Shown: in pieces, positions 18,538 through 27,611 of the stretch
Layout: every line of letters begins with the position of its first letter
How positions within the stretch are numbered: the stretch's first letter is position 1
Assembly: GCA_963735445.1 (NCBI GenBank)
Contig: CAVTLC010000017.1
Coordinates: 19,552 to 83,551 of the forward strand
Direction: 5' to 3'
Origin: AP-15 sp963735445
Lineage (GTDB): Bacteria; Pseudomonadota; Alphaproteobacteria; ATCC43930; CGMCC-115725
Length of the DNA: 64,000 bases
Translations under genes and position numbers: made by a program
Notes under the pieces: model-generated
What the model saw: only the letters and a program-made list of their open reading frames with translations
What the model was told of the DNA's origin: nothing
Databases searched by the model: none

Positions 18538-19779
18538 TCAGAACCCCATCAGCGGACGATAGACCTGCCAGAAGCCGCGGATCGAGGCTTCGGTCGTGCG
18601 ATTGGCTTCGGAAACATGGTCGAAACCGCCCATCTCGAGCACCGAGCAATCGTCTTCGGCGCCAGGGAGTGCGCGCTGGATGAAGTTGCCGACCGCACCA
18701 TCTTCCATCGACACATAGCCGGCCGGGCCGACGAGATTGGCCTGGGCCAGCCGCAACGCGGTCATGTCGGCGTCGTCCTCTTCAAAGCCGAGATAGATCC
18801 ATTGCAATTCGGTCTTGTCCGGTCCCTTTGGCAATACCAGCCGTAACGCGATACTGTTCTGGATCTGCTGCAGCACGAAATTCGGGAACAACGACAGGAT
18901 CTGGGTCGTCGTGTCGTCGCCGAATTCCTCTTTCATCGACAAAAAGCTCGGGTCGGCCAGCCGGAAATTCTGGTGCAGCGACGGAATGCCGGCATAGAGC
19001 TGATCGGATTCGGCGGCGCCGACGCGGTCGATTTTGTTGCGCGTATAGCTCGCGTGATGCGCGCCGTTCTCAGCAATGTCGACCCCGCCTTCCGAGGTCA
19101 GCCGTGACATGCGGAACGTCGTAAAGAAGCTGTGCAGCAAAGTCGCGTGATAGGTATCGCGGACGTTTTCGAAATAGAGCTTCCAGTTGTTGTGCAGGAT
19201 CTGCGAGGTCGTCCCCAACACTTTCGGCTTGCCGTGCAGAACCCGGTGGATGCGCGAGCCGATCTGGTTGCCGATATACTCGTGCAGCGGCGGCGCGTCG
19301 GGCGACAAGGTGCCGAATACCAGATCGCCAAACTGGTCGACCGCGACTTTCTTGAGGCCGTGGTCTTCGAGCCGGAAACTTTCCGGCATCCCGCCTTTGC
19401 CGGCGACGCCACGGCGGAACGCGACACTGTCGAGATTGCCCTCAAGATCATAGCGCCAGGCGTGATAAACACAGGTCAGATTGTCGGCGTGCCCGCGCCG
19501 CTTCAAGCAGACGAGGTTGCCGCGATGCGCGCAGCGGTTGACCATCGCATGCAATCCTCCGTCCTTGCCGCGGGTGACGATGACCGGCGTCTCCCCAAGG
19601 AACGTCGTCAAGTAGTCGCCCGCCTCGGGCAATTCGCCGGCCAGGGTCAGGAATTGCCAGGTCGGCCCGAGGAAAATACGGGCGAGTTCGTCGCGATAGA
19701 TTTCGGGATCGGCGAATACTCGATAGGGAACCCGGGCGTTGCCCTCGGCAGGCCATTGCAGCGCAGGCTGGTGTTCCAT
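18538..19779 (-). CDS. Aromatic-ring-hydroxylating dioxygenase alpha subunit (Rieske)
   Basis: The 413-aa catalytic subunit inserts O2 into an aromatic ring using electrons passed through its Rieske centre. Rieske ligands are C83, H85, C103 and H106 (NRCAHRG and CVYHAW). The mononuclear iron site is ENVRDTYHATLLHSFF with D208, H211 and H216. The start at 19779 (MEHQPALQWP) has GGAG 9 nt upstream. The beta subunit follows after 4 bp. No ferredoxin is adjacent, so the electron donor is elsewhere or is the flavin reductase at 20594. The substrate is not readable. Confidence 0.95.
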   Translation of the reverse strand: MEHQPALQWPAEGNARVPYRVFADPEIYRDELARIFLGPTWQFLTLAGELPEAGDYLTTFLGETPVIVTRGKDGGLHAMVNRCAHRGNLVCLKRRGHADNLTCVYHAWRYDLEGNLDSVAFRRGVAGKGGMPESFRLEDHGLKKVAVDQFGDLVFGTLSPDAPPLHEYIGNQIGSRIHRVLHGKPKVLGTTSQILHNNWKLYFENVRDTYHATLLHSFFTTFRMSRLTSEGGVDIAENGAHHASYTRNKIDRVGAAESDQLYAGIPSLHQNFRLADPSFLSMKEEFGDDTTTQILSLFPNFVLQQIQNSIALRLVLPKGPDKTELQWIYLGFEEDDADMTALRLAQANLVGPAGYVSMEDGAVGNFIQRALPGAEDDCSVLEMGGFDHVSEANRTTEASIRGFWQVYRPLMGF

Positions 19780-19810
19780 CAGGTTTCTCCGCTCCAGAAT
19801 GATCATATGC

Positions 19811-20170
19811 CTAGCAAGATTGCTTTGTCGCGCCGGGCCTCTGGCCATTGCGAGCGAGACCGCCCAGCTCCTGGCCCTCGGCCTTGATCGTTTCCCTCAA
19901 TTGCGCATCGATGCCATGCCAATCGACAACATCGACCTTATAGGGCAAGTCGCTGTCACTGAACGCCTCGACCAACTCGGCGATTTCGTCGAGGGTCAAG
20001 CGCCGACCGGCATCGGCCGCCAGATCGAGATCGGAGAGAGGTCGCGCCCGCCCCGTCGCACGCGAGCCGAACACCCAGGCCACACTACCTTCAGGCAAAT
20101 GCGCAGCAAGGATACTCAGGACCATCCGGCGGTGATCCGCGGGGAGATCGATATCAGCAGAGCCCCTCAT
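19811..20170 (-). CDS. mntA: MntA-type minimal nucleotidyltransferase antitoxin
   Basis: A 119-aa MNT-fold protein. The nucleotidyltransferase motif FGSRATGRARPLSDLDLA (G35-S36, D47-x-D49) with a third acidic residue at D80 is intact, so it should be catalytically active. In the characterised HepT/MntA (type VII) pairs, MntA AMPylates a tyrosine of the HepT toxin and silences it. The start at 20170 overlaps the hepT stop as ATGA, so the two are coupled with toxin first. The C-terminal tail after residue 105 is low in conservation. Confidence 0.85.
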   Translation of the reverse strand: MRGSADIDLPADHRRMVLSILAAHLPEGSVAWVFGSRATGRARPLSDLDLAADAGRRLTLDEIAELVEAFSDSDLPYKVDVVDWHGIDAQLRETIKAEGQELGGLARNGQRPGATKQSC

Positions 20171-20571
20171 CCGACCCGCCGGTGCAGCTCGGTATAAAGG
20201 TGTTCGGCCTCGTCGAGAAATGCCGGAATTGCGGCGACCACCAGGCCCGCCGCATCGGCGTCGTAGGTATGGCTGGTGCGCGCACGCATTTCGCGAAAGC
20301 GCCTCCACTCCGGCCAGCCGCTACGCAACAACCCTTGCGCCGCTGCGGTGCGGATCAAGTCGGCGAACGGCATCCGTTCGACGTCTTCCGGCGAGGCGAT
20401 GGTTTCTTTGAGATAGCGCCTAAGCATCCGGTGACTCAGCTCATAGGTGAACTCGAAGCGTTGGATCAACCCGTCTCGAACCTGCTCGTCCATCGGCTCG
20501 CGCTGATGGCGACCGAGACCTTCACGAAGCCTGCGCACCGCGTTGCCGAGAGGGGTCGCATCGAGGTTCAA
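20167..20571 (-). CDS. hepT: HepT-type HEPN ribonuclease toxin
   Basis: A 134-aa all-helical HEPN protein of the HI0074 / nucleotidyltransferase-substrate-binding family. The active motif R-x4-H-x-Y is present as R96, H101 and Y103 in RARTSHTYD; the tyrosine is the one AMPylated by MntA in the studied type VII systems. The chosen start is a TTG at 20571 and a GTG 33 nt further in (20538) is the alternative. It follows the flavin reductase stop by 22 bp and overlaps mntA by 4 bp. It is probably a stabilisation or phage-defence module embedded among catabolic genes. Confidence 0.85.
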   Translation of the reverse strand: MNLDATPLGNAVRRLREGLGRHQREPMDEQVRDGLIQRFEFTYELSHRMLRRYLKETIASPEDVERMPFADLIRTAAAQGLLRSGWPEWRRFREMRARTSHTYDADAAGLVVAAIPAFLDEAEHLYTELHRRVG

Positions 20572-20593
20572 GGCGCCGGCCGCTGCGGCAGGC

Positions 20594-21097
20594 TCAGCCG
20601 CCGTAGAATACGTTATCGCCGAGATCCTTCATTTCGAGAATCGCGGCGTCGGGGCGGCCGGTCACCGGCTTTGGCAGATGTGCCTCCACGACTTCACCGA
20701 CGACAATGTGATGGTCGCCCTGTTCGACGACGCTGGTGACGTTGCATTCGACCGCCGCCAATGCCGCATCGAGGATCGGCAACCCATTGGCGCCGCGGTG
20801 TATCGAGTGGCCGGAAAGCTTGCCGTCTTCGAGCTGGGTCGGCTTGAAGAAGGTAAAAGCCACCCCTTTGGCGTCCTTGCCCAGCATGTTGAGGGTAAAT
20901 TTCTTGGTGCTCTTGACGAGCGGATAGGCGCCGGAATCGGTCTTGACCCCGACGACGACGAGTGGCGGTGCAAAGGCGGTCTGCGTGACCCAATTAACAG
21001 TGGCGGCGGCGACGTTGCCGTTCCCGTCTTCGGCGGTCAGCACGTAAATCCCATACGGGATCATGCGGAGCGCTGCCTTTTTGGCGTCCTGATCCAT
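20594..21097 (-). CDS. Flavin reductase-like FMN-binding protein
   Basis: A 167-aa protein of the flavin reductase (HpaC/FRP-like) domain family: GIYVLTAEDGNGNVAAATVN with the expected NWVTQTAFAPPLV flavin-binding segment, then FTLNMLGKDAKG and VECNVTSVVEQGDHHIVVGE. Such proteins reduce FMN/FAD with NAD(P)H and supply monooxygenases, or bind FMN tightly. It lies upstream of hepT/mntA and the dioxygenase genes on the same strand, which hints at a role in the same catabolic route. Confidence 0.88.
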   Translation of the reverse strand: MDQDAKKAALRMIPYGIYVLTAEDGNGNVAAATVNWVTQTAFAPPLVVVGVKTDSGAYPLVKSTKKFTLNMLGKDAKGVAFTFFKPTQLEDGKLSGHSIHRGANGLPILDAALAAVECNVTSVVEQGDHHIVVGEVVEAHLPKPVTGRPDAAILEMKDLGDNVFYGG

Positions 21098-21192
21098 CGG
21101 TCTGTCTCCTCGAATGGCGTATTCGTTCGCTCATTATATAGATCGATACGAGGCCGGGATTGAACCCCTGTCGCGGTTGGCAAATGCGAGTC

Positions 21193-22459
21193 TCACCTGG
21201 CGGCGTGTTCCCGGGGCTCGACATATTCCGGGACGCGGTAGTAGACCCAGACCAAGTTCGCGAGCAGCACGGCGCCGGTGACCAGAAACACCCAACGCAG
21301 CCCGAACGCCGCGGCCACTGCGCCACCGCTTAATGGCCCGATCGAGTTGCCGAGAAACATCGCCGACGAGGTGATGCCATAAACCGTGCCGCGCTGCGCC
21401 CGCGGGACGAGGCGCCCGACCAGTGCGTTCGCGGTCGGCAAAATGCCGCCGATAAACAGCCCGACCGCAAAGCGCAGGGCGGTGAAAACCCAATAACTAT
21501 CGGTGAACGCCTGCGGCAAGGTCGTCACCGTCGCCCCCAATAGCGCGATCAGCAATACCCGGCGATAGCCGATCACATCGCTTTTGTTGCCCAAAAAGGG
21601 TGCGGCGACGACGTTGGCGAGGCCGGTGATCGAGAAGGCGATGCCGCTTAGGGTCGCGAGATCGGGGCGCGAACCCACCATCTCCTTGACGTATAGAGTC
21701 ACGACCGGCTGCACCGTCCGCACGCCGAATTGCGCCATCAGCAGCACAAAGAACAACGCCAACAACCCCGGCGAGCGCGCGACCGCGATCAGGCTGCTAA
21801 GTAATGCTCGGCCGCCACGCCCCTGGGGAGATGGCGACAAAGCGCTCATGCACGCCAAACCAAACAAAAGACGTCGACAACAGGATGATTGCCGAGGTGC
21901 AGTAAAACGGAATCCGGTAGCTGCCGGTTAGATCGGCCAACCCGCCGCCAAGCAATGGCCCGACCAGCGAGCCGACGAGCTGGCCGGTGCTGAGCCAGCC
22001 GAGCGCAAATCCGAGACGCTCTTCGGGAACTTGGCCGGCAACGAGAGCAATCGCGGTGCTCGAAAACCCGGCGAACACGCCCATCAGCGCGCGGAACGCG
22101 AACAGCTGCCAGACATTGCCCGCCGCGCCCATCAACCCGGCAAACAACCCGATCGCGACGCTCGACCGCAGCAGCATCAATTTGCGCCCGTGGCGGTCGG
22201 CCAGCCGTCCCCACAACGGCGAGGCGAATGCGGCCACAAACGACGTAACACCGGCGAGGATGCCGGCCCATAAATCGATGGCGCTCTCGGACTGCACACC
22301 GAGCACCGGCAGAAACAACGGCATGATCGGGGTCAGCATCGAAAACGACATCGTCATAACGAATTGGATGCCGACCATCGCCCATAACGTGCGCTGCCAT
22401 TGCGCATCGGGATGTTGTCGGAGGTCCTCGTCGATCGGGTCGGCTGTTGGCTCGGCCAT
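21193..22459 (-). CDS. MFS transporter (drug/multidrug type), reading frame broken by one base
   Basis: A 12-helix major facilitator protein of about 421 aa once corrected. The first half (MAEPTADPIDEDLRQHPDAQ, then TMSFSMLTPIMPLFLPVLG) has the inter-helix motif GRLADRHGRKLML; the second half (SLIAVARSPGLLALFFVLLM, and GNKSDVIGYRRVLLI) lies in another frame. The break is in the run at 21821-21836: removing one C of CCCC gives VAISQGRGGRALLSSL. Total length is 3n+1. The ATG at 22459 has GAGG 7 nt upstream. It is divergent from the flavoprotein at 22576. The substrate is unknown. Confidence 0.88.
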
Positions 22460-22575
22460 GTCCCGCCTCGCTCGGGTCAGTCCCGGCCGGAGCCATCCGC
22501 CGGATACACGCCTTTTAATCGAAGCAAAGATCAGCGCCATCGGGTTTACGCGCATCCGGCCCGGGTGAGAAAGTG

Positions 22576-24033
22576 ATGACTGTCTTGCAATCAGCATGCG
22601 AGCGAGCGATGCGTTTTTCTCCCTCCGGCCATTCCTTTGATTTGATCGCGATTGGCGGCGGTTTAGCGGGGCTGGTCGCCGCCTTGCGCGGCGCCGAATT
22701 GGGACTCCGCACTGCCGTTCTCGAAGCGGGAGAAGGCCCCGATTATCTGTGCAGCTCACGCTATGCCGCCGGGGTATTTCACGTCTCTTATCACGACGTG
22801 AAGCTTGCCAAGCCGGATCTGATCGCAGCCATTAATCAGGCGACCGGTAGCGAGGCTGTGCCCCAACTGGTCGAGGCGATCGCCGCAGATTGTGGCCGGG
22901 CGGTCGATTGGCTGAGTGGGCAAGGCGCGGAATTTACCCGCGGCGGCCCGATCAGCTGGCATGGATGGGTGTTGGCGCCACCGCGCGCCGCGGTTGCCGG
23001 CCCGGATTGGCGCGGACGCGGCCCCGACCGGCTGGTTGACCGGCTCGCCGTGCGGTTGGCCGAGTATGGCGGGCGCCTATTCCTCGGCACCCGCGCCGAA
23101 GAGCTGCAAATGGAAGCAGGGCGCCGCGTCGGCGTCACTGCACGGCAAGGCGGTTCAGCGGTCGGCTTTAATGCCGGCGCGGTCGTCATCGCCGATGGCG
23201 GTTTTCCCGCAAATCCAGAGCTTTTCCAGCGCTACATCGGGCCGCGTCCGGAGCGCGTGTTGAGGCGCAATGCGGGGACCGCGGTCGGCGACGGCCTGCG
23301 CATGGCGCTCGATGCGGGTGCGGCCGCGACGGGCCTCGACCGGTTCTACGGCCATCTGTTGAGCCGCGACGCGATGACCAATGAAGCTCTCTCTCCCTAC
23401 CCGCAGATCGACGCGGTCGCTGCGGCCGGGATTGTCGTCGGCCCCGATGGCCGCCGGCTGCTGGACGAGGGCGAAGGCGGGATCGCGATCACCAACCGGC
23501 TGGCGCGGCTCGCCGACCCACTGTGCGCCACGGTCGTGTGTGATGCGGCAATCTGGGACAAGGCAGGCCGCGCCGCACAGGTGCCGCCCAACCCGCAGTT
23601 GGAGAGCGCCGGCGGCACGCTTTATCGCGCCGACACGGTTGAAGGGCTGGCACGCGCCGCCGGCTTGCCTCCAATCGGGCTTGCCGACACGGTAGCCGGC
23701 TACAATGCGGCGATCGCAGCGGGGGCGATTGGTTCGCTAGCAACGGTCCGCTCGGCTAAAACCGGCATGCCGACCGCGATTGCCGAGCCACCATTTTTCG
23801 CGATTCCGATTTGTCCCGCGATCACCAATACGATGGGTGGTATCGCGATCGATGGCGACGCGCGGGTGTTGGATTTGGATGGCTCGCCCATTCCCGGGCT
23901 CTACGCGGCGGGAGGCGCCACCGGCGGGCTAGAAGGCGGCGGTGCCGTGGGTTATGTCGGCGGATTGATCAAGGCCAGCGTGTTTGCACTGCGCGCCGCC
24001 GAACATGCCGAGCGATCCGCGCGTGACGGTTGA
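22576..24033 (+). CDS. FAD-dependent oxidoreductase, fumarate reductase/tricarballylate dehydrogenase-like
   Basis: A flavoprotein of about 485 aa in the fumarate reductase/succinate dehydrogenase flavoprotein superfamily. It has the dinucleotide fold FDLIAIGGGLAGLVAALRGA, AVVIADGGFPANPELFQRYI in the middle and the closing FAD motif PGLYAAGGATGGLEGGGAVG. Proteins of this layout include tricarballylate dehydrogenase TcuA and 3-ketosteroid dehydrogenase relatives. The start is uncertain: GTG 22573, ATG 22576 or ATG 22609, the last just before the conserved fold. It is followed by two MFS carriers on the same strand, perhaps importing its substrate. Confidence 0.8.
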   Translation: MTVLQSACERAMRFSPSGHSFDLIAIGGGLAGLVAALRGAELGLRTAVLEAGEGPDYLCSSRYAAGVFHVSYHDVKLAKPDLIAAINQATGSEAVPQLVEAIAADCGRAVDWLSGQGAEFTRGGPISWHGWVLAPPRAAVAGPDWRGRGPDRLVDRLAVRLAEYGGRLFLGTRAEELQMEAGRRVGVTARQGGSAVGFNAGAVVIADGGFPANPELFQRYIGPRPERVLRRNAGTAVGDGLRMALDAGAAATGLDRFYGHLLSRDAMTNEALSPYPQIDAVAAAGIVVGPDGRRLLDEGEGGIAITNRLARLADPLCATVVCDAAIWDKAGRAAQVPPNPQLESAGGTLYRADTVEGLARAAGLPPIGLADTVAGYNAAIAAGAIGSLATVRSAKTGMPTAIAEPPFFAIPICPAITNTMGGIAIDGDARVLDLDGSPIPGLYAAGGATGGLEGGGAVGYVGGLIKASVFALRAAEHAERSARDG

Positions 24034-24161
24034 GCGCCGCTAATCCATTTGATTAATTTTCGGGCAATAAAAACTCGAAAAAACTAGCGACAACTGCGCA
24101 TTGCTGCCCTACACTTCCTGCAAGGCTTCGCAACAGAAGCCATTTTGAACAGGAGTAGGAC

Positions 24162-25442
24162 ATGGTAGCGGCGGAGAACGTAAGGGACGTCCCGTGGTGG
24201 AAGGAGCCGACAAAGGATCAGTGGTACGCCTTTGTCGCGGCATGGTTGGGTTGGACGCTCGACGCGTTCGATTTCACGATCTTCCTGCTGATCATGGTGC
24301 CGATCGCCAAGGAGTTCAGCGTCCCGCTGACCGACGTCGCCATCGTCTTCACGTTAACCTTGTGGATGCGCCTTGTCGGCGCAACGGCGGCGGGCTGGAT
24401 GGCGGACCGAATGGGCCGCAAGACACCGCTGATGATCTCGATCCTCTGGTTCTCGGTGTGCAATTTCATCGCCGGGTTTAGCCCGACCTTCTGGTTCCTC
24501 TTACTGTTCCGCACCATTCTCGGCATTGGCATGGGTGCCGAATGGCCGTGCGGCGCGGCGCTGGCGATGGAAACCTGGCCAACCCGCTCGCGCGGCTTTA
24601 TGAGCGGCGTGTTGCAGGGCTCGTGGGGCCTTGGCTTTCTGCTGTCGAGCGCCTGCTACTGGATGCTCTACGACCGGTTCGGCTGGCGCGGCATGCTGTG
24701 GATCGGAATTTTGCCGGCATTGGCGATTGTTTATGTCCGCTTCTTCGTCAAGGAACCGGAGGTTTGGGTCGAGAACAACCGCCTGCAGAAGCTAGAAAAC
24801 CGGGTGGTCAAAGCGCCCCTCGCCGCGATCTTCCGCCGCGGCATCATCGGCAACGTGCTCAACGCGTGCTGGTTCCAGTGCGCCGGCTTCGTCACCTATT
24901 ATTCGATCAACGCGCTGTTCGCGACCCATCTTCAAAAAGATCTGGGCCTGTCGACGGCGTTGATCGCCACCCCGATCATGTTGGCGAATTTGTTGGTGTT
25001 CCTCGCCAGTTCGAGCTGGGGAGTTTTCTCGGATCGGTTCGGCCGGCGCTGGGCCATGATCCTTCCGGCTCTCATCTCGATGGCGATCGTTCCGATCTAT
25101 CTATTGTCCCAGAATACATTGCTGATCGTCGGTGGCTTCGTCTTGATCGGCTTGTTCGCCGGTGGTGGGATGTATGGTCAGATCCCAGCCTTCCTCAACG
25201 AGCGCTATCCGACCGAGGTCCGCGCCACTGCAAGCGCCTTTAGCTACCATGTCGGCGCTATCGCCGGTGGGCTGGTCCCGCCGATCCTGACCTACTTCGC
25301 GACCAGCCCAGGCTGGAACCTCGGCTTCGCGATCCCGATGTTGATCGGCACGATGTTCGGGTTGGTCAATTTCGTCGTTGCGTTGCTTCTCGGTCCGGAG
25401 ACCCGGGGCACCGAAATGTCGGCTGAACTGGTCGTGGCCTGA
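24162..25442 (+). CDS. MFS transporter, NanT/AAHS-like acid symporter (first of tandem pair)
   Basis: A 426-aa MFS carrier. The N-terminus PWWKEPTKDQWYAFVAAWLG followed by WTLDAFDFTIFLLIM has the Asp-rich first helix typical of proton symporters for sialate or aromatic acids. The signature AGWMADRMGRKTPLM follows helix 2, and GMGAEWPCGAALAMETWP matches this family's helix 4 region. It is preceded by AGGAG (8 nt from the ATG) and closed by a strong terminator. The next gene is a close paralogue. Confidence 0.92.
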   Translation: MVAAENVRDVPWWKEPTKDQWYAFVAAWLGWTLDAFDFTIFLLIMVPIAKEFSVPLTDVAIVFTLTLWMRLVGATAAGWMADRMGRKTPLMISILWFSVCNFIAGFSPTFWFLLLFRTILGIGMGAEWPCGAALAMETWPTRSRGFMSGVLQGSWGLGFLLSSACYWMLYDRFGWRGMLWIGILPALAIVYVRFFVKEPEVWVENNRLQKLENRVVKAPLAAIFRRGIIGNVLNACWFQCAGFVTYYSINALFATHLQKDLGLSTALIATPIMLANLLVFLASSSWGVFSDRFGRRWAMILPALISMAIVPIYLLSQNTLLIVGGFVLIGLFAGGGMYGQIPAFLNERYPTEVRATASAFSYHVGAIAGGLVPPILTYFATSPGWNLGFAIPMLIGTMFGLVNFVVALLLGPETRGTEMSAELVVA

Positions 25443-25462
25443 GAACAGGCTCTCAGACCCTT

Positions 25463-25500
25463 AAAAAGCCTCTTCCGGTCTGACCGGGAGAGGCTTTTTT
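25463..25500 (+). terminator. Rho-independent terminator after the first NanT-like gene
   Basis: AAAAAGCCTCTTCCGG, a short loop, then CCGGGAGAGGCTTTTTT: a long GC stem flanked by A-run and T-run, 20 bp after the stop at 25442. The near-symmetry could end transcription in both directions. It separates the two tandem MFS genes, so the second has its own promoter in 25501-25607. Confidence 0.92.
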
Positions 25501-25607
25501 GTTTGTCGGCGCTGGCGGTTAGCCAGCTCAAAGGCCCCGGGTAAGAGGGCCGCATAACCAATCGCGCAGTTCCGTTGAGGCGAAGCGCATCGAATGGGAG
25601 GTAATCC

Positions 25608-26885
25608 ATGGCAATCGCTGTCGACGTGGCAAATCCGATCCCATGGTGGAAGGAGCCCACCAAAGAACAATGGCTGGCCTGGGTTGCGGCCTGGCTCGGG
25701 TGGACCCTCGACGCCTTCGATTTCACGATCTTCCTGTTGATCATGCTGCCGATCTCGCAGGAATTCCATGTCCCGCTGACCGCGGTCACTGCGGTGTTCA
25801 CGATAACGTTGTGGATGCGGCTCGTCGGCGCTACGGCGTCTGGCTGGCTCGCCGATCGGATCGGACGCAAAAAACCGCTGATGATCTCGATTGCCTGGTA
25901 TTCGGCGTGCAACTTCATCGCGGCATTCTCGCCGACTTTCTGGTTTCTGTTCCTGTTCCGCGCATTATTGGGCATCGGCATGGGCGCCGAATGGCCGTGC
26001 GGCGCGGCACTGGCAATGGAAAGCTGGCCACTCCGCTCGCGCGGTTTTATGGCCGGCGTGCTGCAAGCCTCGTGGGGCCTAGGCGCCCTCTTGTCGAGCG
26101 CAGCCTACGGCTTGCTCTACACATCAATCGGCTGGCGTGGCCTGTTGATGATCGGCGTCCTCCCCGCGCTGTGGATTGTCTACATCCGCAAGTTCGTGCA
26201 AGAGCCGCCGGTATGGGTCGAGAACCGAAGGCTGCAGCGTCTCGAGCAGCGCGAAGTCCGCGTGCCACTGCTCAAGATTTTCAAGCGGGGCCTGCTCTAC
26301 AATACGCTTACCGCGTGCTGGTGGATGGCGAGCGCCTTTATCGTCGGCTATTCGGTCGGCGGCATGTTCCCGACCTACCTGCAAAAGGATCTGCATCTGG
26401 ACCCGGCGCTTGTCGCCTTGCCGGTGATGCTGCAGAGCCTTGTGTTCTTCTTGTCAGGCTCGGCTTATGGTTGGCTCGCGGACCGCTTTGGCCGCCGTTG
26501 GGCCATTATCATCCCCGCGCTGCTGACGATCCCGGTCGCACCGTTTTATCTGCTGACCCACAATTACGCGATGATCGTCGTGTTTTTCACGTTGCAGGGA
26601 ATGTTTGGCGGCGGCGGCATGCATACGCTGTACCCGGCCTATCTCGCTGAACGATTTCCGACCGAGGTCCGCGCCACAGCGACCGGTTTTGTCTACCACC
26701 AGGGTGCCATTTTCGGTGGCATAACCGCACCGATCATTACCTATTTCGCCGTCAACTGGCATACCGGATTTGCGATCCCAATGCTGATCGGCACCATACT
26801 TGCCGCCATCAGCGTCGCGCTCGCTGTTCTGGCCGGTCCCGAGACCAGGGGGAAGGTGCTGGAAGCGGAATTGTCGGTGGCTTAG
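25608..26885 (+). CDS. MFS transporter, NanT/AAHS-like acid symporter (second of tandem pair)
   Basis: A 425-aa paralogue of the preceding carrier with the same blocks: PWWKEPTKEQWLAWVAAWLG, WTLDAFDFTIFLLIM, SGWLADRIGRKKPLM and GMGAEWPCGAALAMESWP. Many stretches match its neighbour residue for residue, so this is a tandem duplication with later divergence, mostly in the second half. A terminator and about 107 bp of leader separate it from the first copy, so the two are likely expressed independently. Substrate is probably an organic acid. Confidence 0.92.
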   Translation: MAIAVDVANPIPWWKEPTKEQWLAWVAAWLGWTLDAFDFTIFLLIMLPISQEFHVPLTAVTAVFTITLWMRLVGATASGWLADRIGRKKPLMISIAWYSACNFIAAFSPTFWFLFLFRALLGIGMGAEWPCGAALAMESWPLRSRGFMAGVLQASWGLGALLSSAAYGLLYTSIGWRGLLMIGVLPALWIVYIRKFVQEPPVWVENRRLQRLEQREVRVPLLKIFKRGLLYNTLTACWWMASAFIVGYSVGGMFPTYLQKDLHLDPALVALPVMLQSLVFFLSGSAYGWLADRFGRRWAIIIPALLTIPVAPFYLLTHNYAMIVVFFTLQGMFGGGGMHTLYPAYLAERFPTEVRATATGFVYHQGAIFGGITAPIITYFAVNWHTGFAIPMLIGTILAAISVALAVLAGPETRGKVLEAELSVA

Positions 26886-26987
26886 GAGCAGCTCCACCGA
26901 TCCTTGGGCGATTGCGGCGCCGGTCCGGCAAAGCCACCTGCGGGGCCGGTGCACATCGCCGCGGCCAAGTCGGCGGTGTCGGAAAAC

Positions 26988-27560
26988 TCAGCCTCGGTGG
27001 AGGCCGGTCTCGGTCACGATCAAGTCCATCGGGATGTCGAAATCCTGCGGATAGATCGTCTCGATACGAGACAATTCGAAGCCGACGCCGATCGCAAAGG
27101 GGCGGGGTTGCAGGGCGGCCAGGGTGCGGTCGAAATAGCCGCCGCCATAGCCGAGCCGGTAGCATCGCCTGTCAAAACCAACCAGCGGCGCCAATACCGT
27201 ATCTGGCAAGACAATCTGGCGCCGCTCCGGAATCGGTATGCCCCAAACACCATCGACGAGCGGATCGCCGGGGCGCCAGAAACGGTATTCAAGCGGCCCC
27301 TTTTTGTCGACCACGACCGGCAGCGCCGCGGAAAACCCCTCGGCGATCAGCCGGTTTACGAATGGCCGCGGGTCAAACTCGGCCTGAAACGGCCAGTAGA
27401 CCCCCAATGTGATCCCCGCGCGCTCTGCCAGCACTTCGCAGAGCCGCGCCTCGATCGCATCGCCCCAGCTGCGCCGATCGGCCATCGGCGCGCCGGTGCG
27501 CAACGCCAGCAAACGCTTGCGTTCATCGCGACGCCACGCCTTGACCTCGGCCAGGTCCAC
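26988..27560 (-). CDS. 5-formyltetrahydrofolate cyclo-ligase
   Basis: This 190-aa enzyme (MTHFS, YgfA/Fau family) converts 5-formyl-THF to 5,10-methenyl-THF with ATP. Conserved pieces are RRDERKRLLALR at the N-terminus, GVYWPFQAEFDPRPF in the middle, VLAPLVGFDRRCYRLGYGGG (substrate loop) and FDIPMDLIVTETGLHR near the end. Length is normal. It is the last gene of a minus-strand run with the formate-THF ligase and an unknown gene, a coherent one-carbon folate unit. Confidence 0.93.
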   Translation of the reverse strand: MDLAEVKAWRRDERKRLLALRTGAPMADRRSWGDAIEARLCEVLAERAGITLGVYWPFQAEFDPRPFVNRLIAEGFSAALPVVVDKKGPLEYRFWRPGDPLVDGVWGIPIPERRQIVLPDTVLAPLVGFDRRCYRLGYGGGYFDRTLAALQPRPFAIGVGFELSRIETIYPQDFDIPMDLIVTETGLHRG

Positions 27561-27611
27561 CGTACCCTCTTGAAATGCCTCGACGGGAAGCTCCTTGCCG
27601 CCGAGTCGCCC

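Noticed and set aside
21136..21195. tRNA-like T-arm (GGGGTTCAATCCC on the minus strand) between the MFS and flavin reductase genes
   Set aside because: No acceptor stem, D-arm or anticodon arm can be drawn around it; a chance match in a 95-bp gap.
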